The notes under the pieces: generated by a model
What the model was told of the DNA's origin: nothing
Databases searched by the model: none
What the model saw: only the letters and a program-made list of their open reading frames with translations
Assembly: GCA_963737015.1 (NCBI GenBank)
Contig: CAVTQZ010000001.1
Span: 1,364,001-1,428,000 of the forward strand
Origin: CAVTQZ01 sp963737015
Lineage (GTDB): Bacteria > Actinomycetota > Acidimicrobiia > Acidimicrobiales > UBA8190
Direction: 5' to 3'
DNA: 64,000 nucleotides
Shown here: piece after piece, positions 35,672-43,063 of the stretch
Position numbering within the stretch: the stretch's first letter is position 1
How the letters are laid out: the number at the start of each line of letters is the position of its first letter
Translations under genes and position numbers: made by a program

Positions 35672-36330
35672 AAGTCGCGATAGCGGGCGCGGGGAACGTC
35701 GGCACCTCGATCGCAATGGACCTCCACAAAAACGGCCACGAGGTTCTCCTATTGGAGAAAGACCCAGACCTCGTCGAGAGGCTGCGACCGCAGTTGGAGG
35801 TGCGAATCGTCGCAGCAGACGCGTGCGAAGTGAGCTCGTTGGTTAGTGCTGGGATGGCTGATGTCGACGTGGCTGTAGCCGCCACGGGAGACGACGAGGA
35901 CAATCTCGTGATCTCACTCTTGTCGAAACAGGAATTCGCAGTTCCTCGGGTCCTGGCGCGGGTGAACAATCCCGACAACCAGTGGCTTTTCAACGAGTCC
36001 TGGGGGGTTGACATCCCGGTTTCCACTCCGCAGTTGATCACCGCCCTCGTGGAGGAGGCGGTCTCCGTCGGCTCGCTCGTTCGCCTTCTTCAATTCGGAG
36101 GAGGAAAAGCGAATCTCTTCGAAGTGACACTCGCCGAAGGCTCCCCCGCTGACGGTCGAGCCTTGTCTGACCTGGAACTGCCGCGCGACGCCACGGTCGT
36201 GGCCGTCGTGCGAAACGGTCGGCTCGTCGTGCCCCGAGGAGACACAGTTCTCAATGTTGGAGACGAGGTCCTCGCCCTCGTGGTCGGAGACGCAGAAGCA
36301 GAGGTCCGGCGGTTACTCGTGGAGGAATAA
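35668..36330 (+). CDS. trkA: TrkA/RCK-family potassium uptake regulator (second of pair)
   Basis: A 220-residue paralogue of the preceding gene: RCK_N 'VAIAGAGNVGTSIAMDLHKNG' with the NAD-type acidic residue in 'VLLLEKDPD', then a TrkA_C domain ('NLFEVTLAEGSPADGRALSD', 'RGDTVLNVGDEVLALV'). Its TTG start (35668) overlaps the previous stop (TTGA), with GGGAGG 4 nt upstream, so it is translationally coupled and the two probably form a hetero-octameric or double-RCK regulator. It is 27 bp upstream of a methyltransferase gene. Confidence 0.88.
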   Translation: MKVAIAGAGNVGTSIAMDLHKNGHEVLLLEKDPDLVERLRPQLEVRIVAADACEVSSLVSAGMADVDVAVAATGDDEDNLVISLLSKQEFAVPRVLARVNNPDNQWLFNESWGVDIPVSTPQLITALVEEAVSVGSLVRLLQFGGGKANLFEVTLAEGSPADGRALSDLELPRDATVVAVVRNGRLVVPRGDTVLNVGDEVLALVVGDAEAEVRRLLVEE

Positions 36331-36357
36331 CGCCTTTGGCTGACCCGGGAGGTGCGG

Positions 36358-37200
36358 ATGGAGTTCGCCAACGCTGAACAAGCTGAGTTCTGGTCGAGCC
36401 GGGCCCCGTCCTGGCTGGAGATGGAAGACCACCTCGAACGGATCTCGGGCGTTCCGGGACGACTCGCCATGGATCGCCTTTCGTTACGAAGCCCACAGCG
36501 CGTTCTCGACCTCGGATGCGGAGGCGGACGGACAACGATGGAGCTCGCCGCTCGAGTCTCGCCGGAGGGTGATGCGCTGGGAGTAGATATCTCGGGCGAG
36601 ATGGTCGCTGCAGCCGGCAGACGGTCGGAGCGTCAAGAGGTCGGCAACGTCGATTTCATTCAGGCCGACTTGCAAGTCCATGATCTCGGCGAGGAAAAGT
36701 TCGACGCCGCATACTCACGCTTCGGGATCATGTTCTTCGCTGATCCTGTCGTTGCGTTCACCAACGTTCGAAGAGCCCTTCGCCGCGGTGGAGAGCTCGC
36801 CTTCGTGTGTTGGCAGAACGTCTTCGAGAACGAGTGGATGCTCGTTCCCGGGATGGCTGCGATGTCGGTTCTCGGGCCTGTGCCGATGCCCGATCCGGAG
36901 GCGCCGGGACCGTTCTCGCTCGCCGACCCGGCACGCATCACGACGATCCTCGGAGATTCAGGATTCTCCGATGTGGAGGTTGTTCCTCGAAACGACTTCG
37001 TCACGGTCGACGAGAGCCTCGTTCCCCAGTTCGTGGAGACGAGCACCAGCGTGGGCGCGGTACGAGAAGCCCTCGTAGGGACGGACGAGGCGACCCGACA
37101 GGAAGTTCTGCGTGCCATCGACGAGTCATTTCGATCGCGCCTGCGAGACGGTAGGGCCCAGGTCACCCGGGCCTTTCATCTTGTGTCCGCAAAAGCCTGA
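36358..37200 (+). CDS. class I SAM-dependent methyltransferase
   Basis: A 280-residue methyltransferase. The SAM-binding glycine loop is 'VLDLGCGGGRTTMELAARV', motif II 'GVDISGEM' and a later 'FDAAYSRFGIMFFADP' (post-motif loop of UbiE/COQ5-like enzymes). Substrate unknown. ATG 36358 has GGAGG 5 nt upstream; GTG 36352 is too close to that site. It ends one base before the next gene starts, so it is likely co-transcribed with the LLM oxidoreductase. Confidence 0.85.
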   Translation: MEFANAEQAEFWSSRAPSWLEMEDHLERISGVPGRLAMDRLSLRSPQRVLDLGCGGGRTTMELAARVSPEGDALGVDISGEMVAAAGRRSERQEVGNVDFIQADLQVHDLGEEKFDAAYSRFGIMFFADPVVAFTNVRRALRRGGELAFVCWQNVFENEWMLVPGMAAMSVLGPVPMPDPEAPGPFSLADPARITTILGDSGFSDVEVVPRNDFVTVDESLVPQFVETSTSVGAVREALVGTDEATRQEVLRAIDESFRSRLRDGRAQVTRAFHLVSAKA

Positions 37201-37201
37201 G

Positions 37202-38059
37202 ATGAAGCTCGGCAAGGTCGGAGTCTGGTGGAGCGGCTCCTGGAAAGTCGACGCAGGGACGCCACCTCACGCCCGGGATATCGAATCGCTCGGCTACGGG
37301 GCCATCTGGTCCTCTGGGGGCTTCAACCCCGGCTTATCGGGACGTTTCGGGCGTCTACTCGCAGAGACCGACCGCATCGCGGTCGCGAGCGGGATCGTCA
37401 ATATCTGGAGAGCCTCACCCGAGGAGGTCACGAGCGCGACGCTGGACCTGGAGAGGAACTTCCCCGGGCGTTTCCTACTGGGGCTTGGCGTCAGCCACGC
37501 TCCTCTCATCGAGACTTACTCCCAGCCCTACGCCAACATGGTCCGGTACCTGGATGCGCTCGACGCGATGAGCCCGTCGGTCCCAAAAGACAGGCGCGTT
37601 CTCGCAGCTCTGCGTCCACGGATGCTCGAGCTCGCTGCGACACGAGCCGCGGGAGCCCATCCCTATTTCGTGCCGCTAGAGCACACGGCCTTCGCCCGCG
37701 TCCGCATGGGCGCAGGTCCGCTGCTGGCCCCGGAGGTCACGGTCGTTCTCGAGCGCGACGCGTCGAAGGCCCGCGGGCTCGCGCGCTCATTCGCATCGGG
37801 CTACCTCACGCTGCGGAACTATGTGGAGAATCTCCGTGATCTCGGTTACTCCGAGACGGACTTCGCAGGAGGTGGAAGCGACCGCCTTATCGACGCGGTC
37901 GTCGCGTGGGGAGACGTAGAGACCGTGTGTTCGCGAATCCGCAACCACCACGAGGCCGGAGCTGATCATGTCTGCGTCCAGGTGGTGTCCGCAGGATCGG
38001 ATTTCCCGACGAGCGCCTACCGGGAGCTGGCCGCGGCATTGGTTGCCGGGCGGGGTTGA
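37202..38059 (+). CDS. LLM-class F420-dependent oxidoreductase (TIGR03620-like)
   Basis: A 285-residue luciferase-like enzyme starting MKLGKVGVWWSGSW. Family features are 'ARDIESLGYGAIWSSGGF', 'ERNFPGRFLLGLGVSH' and 'HTAFARVRMGAGPLLAPEV'. It resembles the F420 subfamily recalled as TIGR03620 (MSMEG_4141-type). It starts one base after the methyltransferase stop, which suggests a two-gene pathway step. Substrate not predictable. Confidence 0.82.
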   Translation: MKLGKVGVWWSGSWKVDAGTPPHARDIESLGYGAIWSSGGFNPGLSGRFGRLLAETDRIAVASGIVNIWRASPEEVTSATLDLERNFPGRFLLGLGVSHAPLIETYSQPYANMVRYLDALDAMSPSVPKDRRVLAALRPRMLELAATRAAGAHPYFVPLEHTAFARVRMGAGPLLAPEVTVVLERDASKARGLARSFASGYLTLRNYVENLRDLGYSETDFAGGGSDRLIDAVVAWGDVETVCSRIRNHHEAGADHVCVQVVSAGSDFPTSAYRELAAALVAGRG

Positions 38060-38063
38060 GGAG

Positions 38064-38636
38064 GTGGTCGGTGTCGAATTGCTGACCCTCGGGCACGGCA
38101 CGTTGCCTCAGGAGGAGTTCGCCGATCTTGTCCGGCGCGCTGATCTCGAATTGCTGGTCGATGTGCGAACCGCTCCGGGTTCCCGCAGGCACCCGCACTT
38201 CGCCCGCGAGGCGATGGAAAGCTGGATTCCGGAGGCGGGGATCGCTTACCGCTGGGAACCGAGGCTCGGTGGCTGGCGCAAACCTCTTCCTGGTTCGCCG
38301 AACACAGCGCTGCGCAACGAATCGTTTCGCGGCTACGCAGACTACATGCGAAGTCCGCCTTTCTGGAATGCCCTCGACGAGGTGCTGGAGGAGGCTGCCC
38401 GGAGACGCACGGCGATCATGTGCTCGGAGTCGGTCTACTGGAGATGCCACCGTCGACTGGTATCCGATGCAGCGGTGCTCGGGCGCGACGTCGACGTCGT
38501 GCACCTTTCTCATGATGGTCGAACCTCGCCGCACCGCCTCACCGACGGAGTGCGCTCACAAGACGGACGACCCGTCTACGACGTCGGCGCTCCCCGGCCC
38601 CTACCGGACACGCAGGTCGCCGCACCGGAACTGTGA
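38064..38636 (+). CDS. DUF488 family protein
   Basis: About 190 residues. DUF488 signatures are visible: 'LTLGHGTLPQEEFADLV', 'LLVDVRTAPGSRRHPHF', 'LGGWRKPLPGS' and the C-terminal 'IMCSESVYWRCHRRLVSD' with its conserved cysteine pair. Function of the family is unknown. The frame is open upstream into the preceding gene; GTG 38064 is chosen because conserved sequence starts just after it and GAGGAGG lies around it, although that spacing is tight (TTG 38079 is an alternative). It follows the LLM gene by 4 bp. Confidence 0.75.
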   Translation: MVGVELLTLGHGTLPQEEFADLVRRADLELLVDVRTAPGSRRHPHFAREAMESWIPEAGIAYRWEPRLGGWRKPLPGSPNTALRNESFRGYADYMRSPPFWNALDEVLEEAARRRTAIMCSESVYWRCHRRLVSDAAVLGRDVDVVHLSHDGRTSPHRLTDGVRSQDGRPVYDVGAPRPLPDTQVAAPEL

Positions 38637-38667
38637 GGGGTTCCGCGGCGAGCATCCAAGCGCTTTG

Positions 38668-39549
38668 TCACTCGCGCCCGGCAAAGCGTTCTAGCAACCA
38701 CCTGTGAACGTCCGGGATCCTTTCCATGAGGGTGAGGTGGCCGTCATCCTCGCTCAAGTTCGCTTCCGCGTTTGGAATCTGTCCGGACAACCACTCGCCG
38801 TGCCCAAAGGGCACGAAGCGGTCGTGTCGGCCGTGCCACAGGAGGACCGGTGAAGTGATCGAACCGAAGTCGAAACACCAGGGCCGGACGAAAGCGAACG
38901 AATCATCGATGTAACCGTCGGGGCTCGGGCGGAGCCCGAGATCCATGCTGTCGATGAGGAACCGGGCCAAGTCCCCGGTGGCCGCGCGGGCGTCGACGTC
39001 GGACAGAATCGTCGCCCACTGTTGAAGGAGGTCCTCCGGCTTGGCCTCGAGCAGCTCTTCGCGATCCCCGGCGGCCTTGCGCTCAAATGCCGCCGGATCC
39101 TCGAGGGACAGCTTCACGTCTTCGACATTCAGCTCGCCCATGCCGGCGAAATAGTCGAGTCCCGGGGCCCCGTACGGCGCGATCGATGCGAGCGATGCGG
39201 CCGCAACGACCAGGTCAGGGGCAGCTGCAGCGCAAGCAAGTGCATGCGGTCCACCGCCCGAGATGCCCCAAGTCAGGATGCGGTCGACGCCAAGTGCCTC
39301 GGCGATCGCCCGAACGTCTTGTGCAACGTCCGCAACTACGCGGCCGCGCTGGCGGGTCGAACCTCCGTAACCAGGCCGGTCATAGCCGACAAGGCGGATC
39401 CCTTTCTCCTCTGCATCGGCGACGTGGCGCGGGAACAGCAACCTCGAACCCGGGGTTCCGTGGTGGACCACGACGACCGGCCCGTCGGGATCTCCCGCTA
39501 CTTCCAACTGCAGCTGCCGACCGCCGCGCAGCTCCAACGTCCGGTCCAT
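38668..39549 (-). CDS. alpha/beta hydrolase
   Basis: A 293-residue alpha/beta-hydrolase-fold enzyme starting MDRTLELRGGRQ. 'VVVVHHGTPGSRLLFP' gives the oxyanion region, 'TWGISGGGPHAL' the nucleophile elbow with Ser, and 'LSEDDGHLTLMERIP' the catalytic His. The acid is probably in 'VLLWHGRHDRFVPF'. An esterase or similar activity is likely; substrate unknown. The frame continues 18 codons upstream, but homology begins at ATG 39549. It converges with the DUF488 gene. Confidence 0.85.
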   Translation of the reverse strand: MDRTLELRGGRQLQLEVAGDPDGPVVVVHHGTPGSRLLFPRHVADAEEKGIRLVGYDRPGYGGSTRQRGRVVADVAQDVRAIAEALGVDRILTWGISGGGPHALACAAAAPDLVVAAASLASIAPYGAPGLDYFAGMGELNVEDVKLSLEDPAAFERKAAGDREELLEAKPEDLLQQWATILSDVDARAATGDLARFLIDSMDLGLRPSPDGYIDDSFAFVRPWCFDFGSITSPVLLWHGRHDRFVPFGHGEWLSGQIPNAEANLSEDDGHLTLMERIPDVHRWLLERFAGRE

Positions 39550-39658
39550 TCGCCCCCCCTCGGGCTCTCGGGCGACGTCACCTCGCCGAACCCCCGCATA
39601 CACCCAGACAGAGACTCTACCGAAGCAGGACTCCCTGCATCACTGACAGAGTGACGAC

Positions 39659-40204
39659 GTGGCAAGCGAGGAGGGGGAGCTTCAGACCCCGCGGTTGATC
39701 CTCCGTCATTGGTGTGAAGAGGACCTGGAACCCTTCGCCGCGATCAACGCCGATCCGATGGTGATGCGATACCTGGGAGGTCGTGTCCTCACGAAACCGG
39801 AGTCTGACTCATTCGTCAAACGTGTCCGTCTCCACTTCGACGAACATGGCTTTGGTCTTTGGGCTGTCGAGGTGAAGCGCGCGGGCACGATGGTGGGATT
39901 CATCGGACTCGCTTATCCGCATTTCCTGCCCGAGATCATGCCAACGGTCGAGATCGGGTGGCGGCTGTCCAGAGAGTTCTGGGGAAGGGGTCTGGCGACC
40001 GAAGGCGCCGCCGAGTGCATGCGCTACGGCTTCGAATCGCTCGCGATCGACGCCCTCTGCAGCGTCCACGATCCGAGGAACGTCGCCTCGCGTCGCGTCA
40101 TGGAGAAGCTCGGGATGACTTTCGAGCGGGACACCGCCAGGCCCGACGACGGCCGTCCCGTCCGGGTGTTCAAGATCACACGTGAAGAGTGGCGGGGGCG
40201 CTAG
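39659..40204 (+). CDS. GNAT N-acetyltransferase, RimJ/RimL-like
   Basis: A 181-residue acetyltransferase of the RimJ/RimL (Acetyltransf_3) type: 'LQTPRLILRHWCEEDLEPFA', then 'VEIGWRLSREFWGRGLATEGA' as acetyl-CoA loop and 'NVASRRVMEKLGMTF' near the end. Targets may be a protein N-terminus or a small molecule. It starts GTG 39659. Its final 29 bases overlap the reconstructed end of the diguanylate-cyclase remnant on the opposite strand. Confidence 0.85.
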   Translation: MASEEGELQTPRLILRHWCEEDLEPFAAINADPMVMRYLGGRVLTKPESDSFVKRVRLHFDEHGFGLWAVEVKRAGTMVGFIGLAYPHFLPEIMPTVEIGWRLSREFWGRGLATEGAAECMRYGFESLAIDALCSVHDPRNVASRRVMEKLGMTFERDTARPDDGRPVRVFKITREEWRGR

Positions 40205-41053
40205 CGATCCCGTGGACACGGGCCTTCGCCTCGTACATCATCAGGTCAGCACGTTTTCAGCACCGCTTCGGCGGATTCGTCAGGCGCCCCGACGGCGAAC
40301 CCTATGCTCGCGCTCGCGCCCCTACCGTCCGCCTCTATCTGTCCGATTGCTTCGCGCATTCGATCACTGACAGAGATTGCCGATCTTCGTCTGCGTCGGC
40401 GACGAACACGGCGAACTCGTCTCCTCCCATTCGGGCAACGACGTCACCCGAGCGCGCGGTACCGGCACATGCTCTGGCAACGCCTTTGAGGAGACGATCA
40501 CCTGCGTCGTGGCCTCGCGTGTCGTTGACTGCCTTCAAGTTACCTCGACGTCGATCGAGAGCATCACGAACGGCCTACGGCCTCGTCTGAGCCTGACTGC
40601 TTCGTCGAACTCCCGGCGATTCGACAATCCCGTGAGGGGATCGGTTCTCGCTTGGATGACGAGCTTGGCCTCATGAGCTGCGACGCGGTCTCGGAGTCCG
40701 TGGATCGCGACGGAGAGCACGACCCCTAGCGCAGCCCACAGGATGAGCACTCGCACCAGCACGACGACGCCCGTGTGGTGCAACACAGAGATGACCAATA
40801 GAGAGGCGAGCATCGAAGCCACCGTCGCCGCCGAATCGAGCTTCGTAGCCCTGATCGCAACCGAGATCACCGGAACGAGCAGCACGATCGAGAGTCCCGA
40901 ATGGGAGTCAGCCTGCGACAGGGTCAGGAGCGTCGCCGACACTATGTAGGCGTGAGGGACCGTTCGGAGGAGCCACTTCGGCTGGCGACCTGAAAGGGCC
41001 AAGAACGGGCCGAGAGATGCAACGAGCAACGCGAAGCTCAAGGCGAACAGCAA
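40176..41053 (-). pseudogene. diguanylate cyclase (membrane GGDEF protein) remnant with three frame disruptions
   Basis: Residues from TTG 41053 encode about five transmembrane helices followed by a GGDEF domain start ('ARTDPLTGLSNRREFDEA', 'VMLSIDV'). The frame then breaks near 40540-40546 and resumes at 'LKAVNDTRGHDAGDRLL' and 'VVARMGGDEFAVFVADADE'. It breaks again near 40378-40388, resuming 'SVSDRMREAIGQI' and 'SASIGFAVGAPDESAEAVL', and a third time at a T4 run (40254-40257), resuming 'RADLMMYEAKARVHG' to a stop at 40176. Joined, the pieces make a complete GGDEF domain. Three disruptions in 300 bp imply decay rather than error, though a local low-quality patch cannot be excluded. Confidence 0.8.
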
Positions 41054-41118
41054 GGGGTCGCCGATCCCGGCTCGCTCACCGGAGCCTTATTGGCGCCCGC
41101 CGACGGGCTCCTAAGCCA

Positions 41119-41193
41119 CCAAAACCTCAACTTCCAGTGCCGGGCCTGCGAACTCGGAACGGCTCTGTTCGCTGTTCCTGGTTAGGGTTTTGG
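41119..41193. promoter_or_regulatory. long-spaced inverted repeat upstream of the O-methyltransferase
   Basis: CCAAAACC (41119-41126) is mirrored by GGTTTTGG (41186-41193), with an additional inner AAC/GTT pairing. It ends three bases before the proposed GTG start and would sequester the translation start if folded in RNA. It could equally be a regulator-binding pair of half-sites. Inference only. Confidence 0.35.
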
Positions 41194-41196
41194 ACT

Positions 41197-41967
41197 GTGA
41201 GGAAGCTGTCTGAGATCGGCGGTAAACGGTTTCCGTTCCTGCGTTGGTCGGCTTGGCGGATGGCACTCGGTATGCGCCACCTGACCCGGAACTGGCAGGT
41301 GGGCGATGGACGCGAAGACGCCCTCGCCCGGTTCGTGATCGAGAGCACTGCGCCTGGAGATCTGGAAGCAGCGATCGCCGCCGTGGACCGCTTCTGCTAC
41401 GAGCGCAGCGTCATGATGAACGTCGGGGACGAGAAGGGAACGATTCTCGACGCAGCCATCAAAAGGGCTCAGCCATCGCGACTCATGGAGCTGGGTACCT
41501 ATTGCGGATACAGCGCCTTGCGTTCAATTCGAGCCATGCCGGCCGACGCACACCTCTACTGTGTCGAGTTCTCGCCTGACAACGCGCAGATCGCCACGAC
41601 GATCATGAAGCATGTCGGGGTGGACGACCGTGCGACGGTGATCGTGGGTGCCATTGGCGACGGTCGAACCCCCGACATTCTCGAACAGGAGCACGGTTTT
41701 GGTCCGAACTGCCTCGACTTCGTATTCCTGGACCACGACAAAGCCGCGTACCTGCCCGACATTCAGCTGATCGTCGACCGTGGCTGGCTCAAACACGGGG
41801 CTCTGGCGGTGGCCGACAACGTGCGTGTACCAGGGGCACCCCAGTACCGGAAGTACATGCGGGAAGAAGAGGGTCGTAAATGGCGCACGATCGAGCACCG
41901 GACTCACGTCGAGTACCAGTCAATGATTCGGGACCTGGTGCTCGAGTCCGACTACCTCGGGAGCTGA
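41197..41967 (+). CDS. O-methyltransferase, catechol-O-methyltransferase-like
   Basis: A 256-residue SAM- and probably Mg-dependent O-methyltransferase. 'LMELGTYCGYSALRS' (97-110) is the SAM loop of the COMT family, 'LYCVEFSPDNAQIA' binds the SAM ribose, and 'LDFVFLDHDKAAYLPDI' and 'GALAVADNVRVPGAPQYRKY' supply the metal ligands. The first 60 residues are an extra basic helical region. GTG 41197 is chosen; no good ribosome site is visible, and a later ATG near 41261 is possible. Physiological substrate is unknown. Related genes occur in mycobacteria. Confidence 0.8.
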   Translation: MRKLSEIGGKRFPFLRWSAWRMALGMRHLTRNWQVGDGREDALARFVIESTAPGDLEAAIAAVDRFCYERSVMMNVGDEKGTILDAAIKRAQPSRLMELGTYCGYSALRSIRAMPADAHLYCVEFSPDNAQIATTIMKHVGVDDRATVIVGAIGDGRTPDILEQEHGFGPNCLDFVFLDHDKAAYLPDIQLIVDRGWLKHGALAVADNVRVPGAPQYRKYMREEEGRKWRTIEHRTHVEYQSMIRDLVLESDYLGS

Positions 41968-42017
41968 CCTTTTTCAGCAGGCCCAAGCTCGATGTTGCTA
42001 CGGCACCGCTTGAACAA

Positions 42018-42332
42018 TCAGAAGAGCGAGGTTGACGCTCCGACTTCCTGCATCGCCTGATCCATCGGAAGAGACGGAAGGACACGTACGCGGTTCCATT
42101 GGGGGAGCCGAGACTCCATAAGGAAGTTGTCGAGGCTCTCGGCACGGTCAGCCTCAACGATTACGACCGCGACGTGCTCCCTGCTCACAAATGGACCCGC
42201 AAGAATCTTCACCTGGTTCTGCTCGGCGAGCTTCGGGATCTGTGGACCGATTTCCAGCAACAGCGCTTTCGTCTTGGCGTTGCTGGTGGGACAGATCTCA
42301 CCCGCGTGCTCGGCCAGAATGACGTAGTGCAT
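42018..42332 (-). CDS. YciI-family protein
   Basis: A 104-residue ferredoxin-like-fold protein starting MHYVILAEHAGEICPTSNAK. The N-terminal 'YVILAEH' strand, 'ILAGPFVSREHVAVVIVEAD' and 'QWNRVRVLP' fit the YciI/YCII family, whose members may act as small stress or signalling enzymes. ATG 42332 is chosen over TTG 42350 because GAGGAAGGGGG lies 5 nt ahead. A 15-bp palindrome at 42353-42367 lies just upstream. Confidence 0.7.
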   Translation of the reverse strand: MHYVILAEHAGEICPTSNAKTKALLLEIGPQIPKLAEQNQVKILAGPFVSREHVAVVIVEADRAESLDNFLMESRLPQWNRVRVLPSLPMDQAMQEVGASTSLF

Positions 42333-42352
42333 GAGTTCCCCCTTCCTCAATG

Positions 42353-42367
42353 CTGCTGGTCCAGCAG
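42353..42367. promoter_or_regulatory. perfect palindrome upstream of the YciI gene, candidate operator
   Basis: CTGCTGG-T-CCAGCAG is a perfect 7-1-7 palindrome 20 bp upstream of the YciI start, within the 221-bp divergent region shared with the SRPBCC gene. Its size suits a dimeric repressor. No regulator gene is adjacent. The remainder of this gap shows nothing recognisable. Confidence 0.4.
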
Positions 42368-42553
42368 TCTCGGTATCCCTCGAGGCGCTGTCAAGAGGTT
42401 CGCCGCGAGATACCTCCTGATCAGCCCTTGAAGCAGAGCCGGTGGCCCGACAGAGCCCTTACGTCGACATCGCGCAGGCACGTACTGGTTCGGGAGAGCT
42501 TCGCCATGCCGGTTCGGCTACCAGACAGACCGAGGCGCGCGAGAATCGCCGAG

Positions 42554-43033
42554 ATGACCGAACGCCTGGAGGTACAGAGAGCGATCGCGGCCGAACCGGC
42601 GGCGATCTTCCGCGTGTTGAGCGATCCGCGCGGGCATGTCGCGATCGACAGCTCGGGGATGTTGATGGAAGCGAGCGGAGACCCGGTCGCCTCCGTGGGA
42701 GACAGCTTCGTCGTCCACATGGACCGCGAAGCTCTTGGCGACTACCCGCTCGGCTTGTACGACGTGACCGTGAAAATCGTGAAGCTGGAGCCCGATCGTG
42801 AGATCGCATGGACCGTTGAAGGTCAGCTCAACCTTGGACATGTCTACGGTTACAAGCTCGAGGCCTTCGAGGGAGGGACACTCGTAACCTCGTACTACGA
42901 CTGGTCTGCAGTCGAGCAGAACTGGAAGGACGCTGCAATCTTCCCGGTAGTTCCGGAAGGGGCCCTGCGAGCGACGCTCGGGATCCTCTCGAGGACCGTG
43001 GCGCCCGGACGAGCCAGACCCGCCGTGCCCTAG
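42554..43033 (+). CDS. SRPBCC-family protein
   Basis: A 159-residue helix-grip protein starting MTERLEVQRAIAAEPAAIFR, with 'SDPRGHVAIDSSGMLMEASG', 'GLYDVTVKIVKLEPDREIAW' and 'GGTLVTSYYDWSAVEQNWKD'. This is the START-like/polyketide-cyclase class, often of unknown ligand. It is distantly similar in layout to the protein at 16774-17235 (both keep a 'HxxIDxSG' stretch). ATG 42554 is used; sequence upstream in frame is not family-like. Confidence 0.78.
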   Translation: MTERLEVQRAIAAEPAAIFRVLSDPRGHVAIDSSGMLMEASGDPVASVGDSFVVHMDREALGDYPLGLYDVTVKIVKLEPDREIAWTVEGQLNLGHVYGYKLEAFEGGTLVTSYYDWSAVEQNWKDAAIFPVVPEGALRATLGILSRTVAPGRARPAVP

Positions 43034-43063
43034 TGGATCGCTGAAAGCCAGGACATCAAGTTG

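Noticed and set aside
40535..40546. Programmed frameshift in the GGDEF gene
   Set aside because: No slippery heptamer or downstream structure is evident, and two more disruptions follow, which fits decay better.
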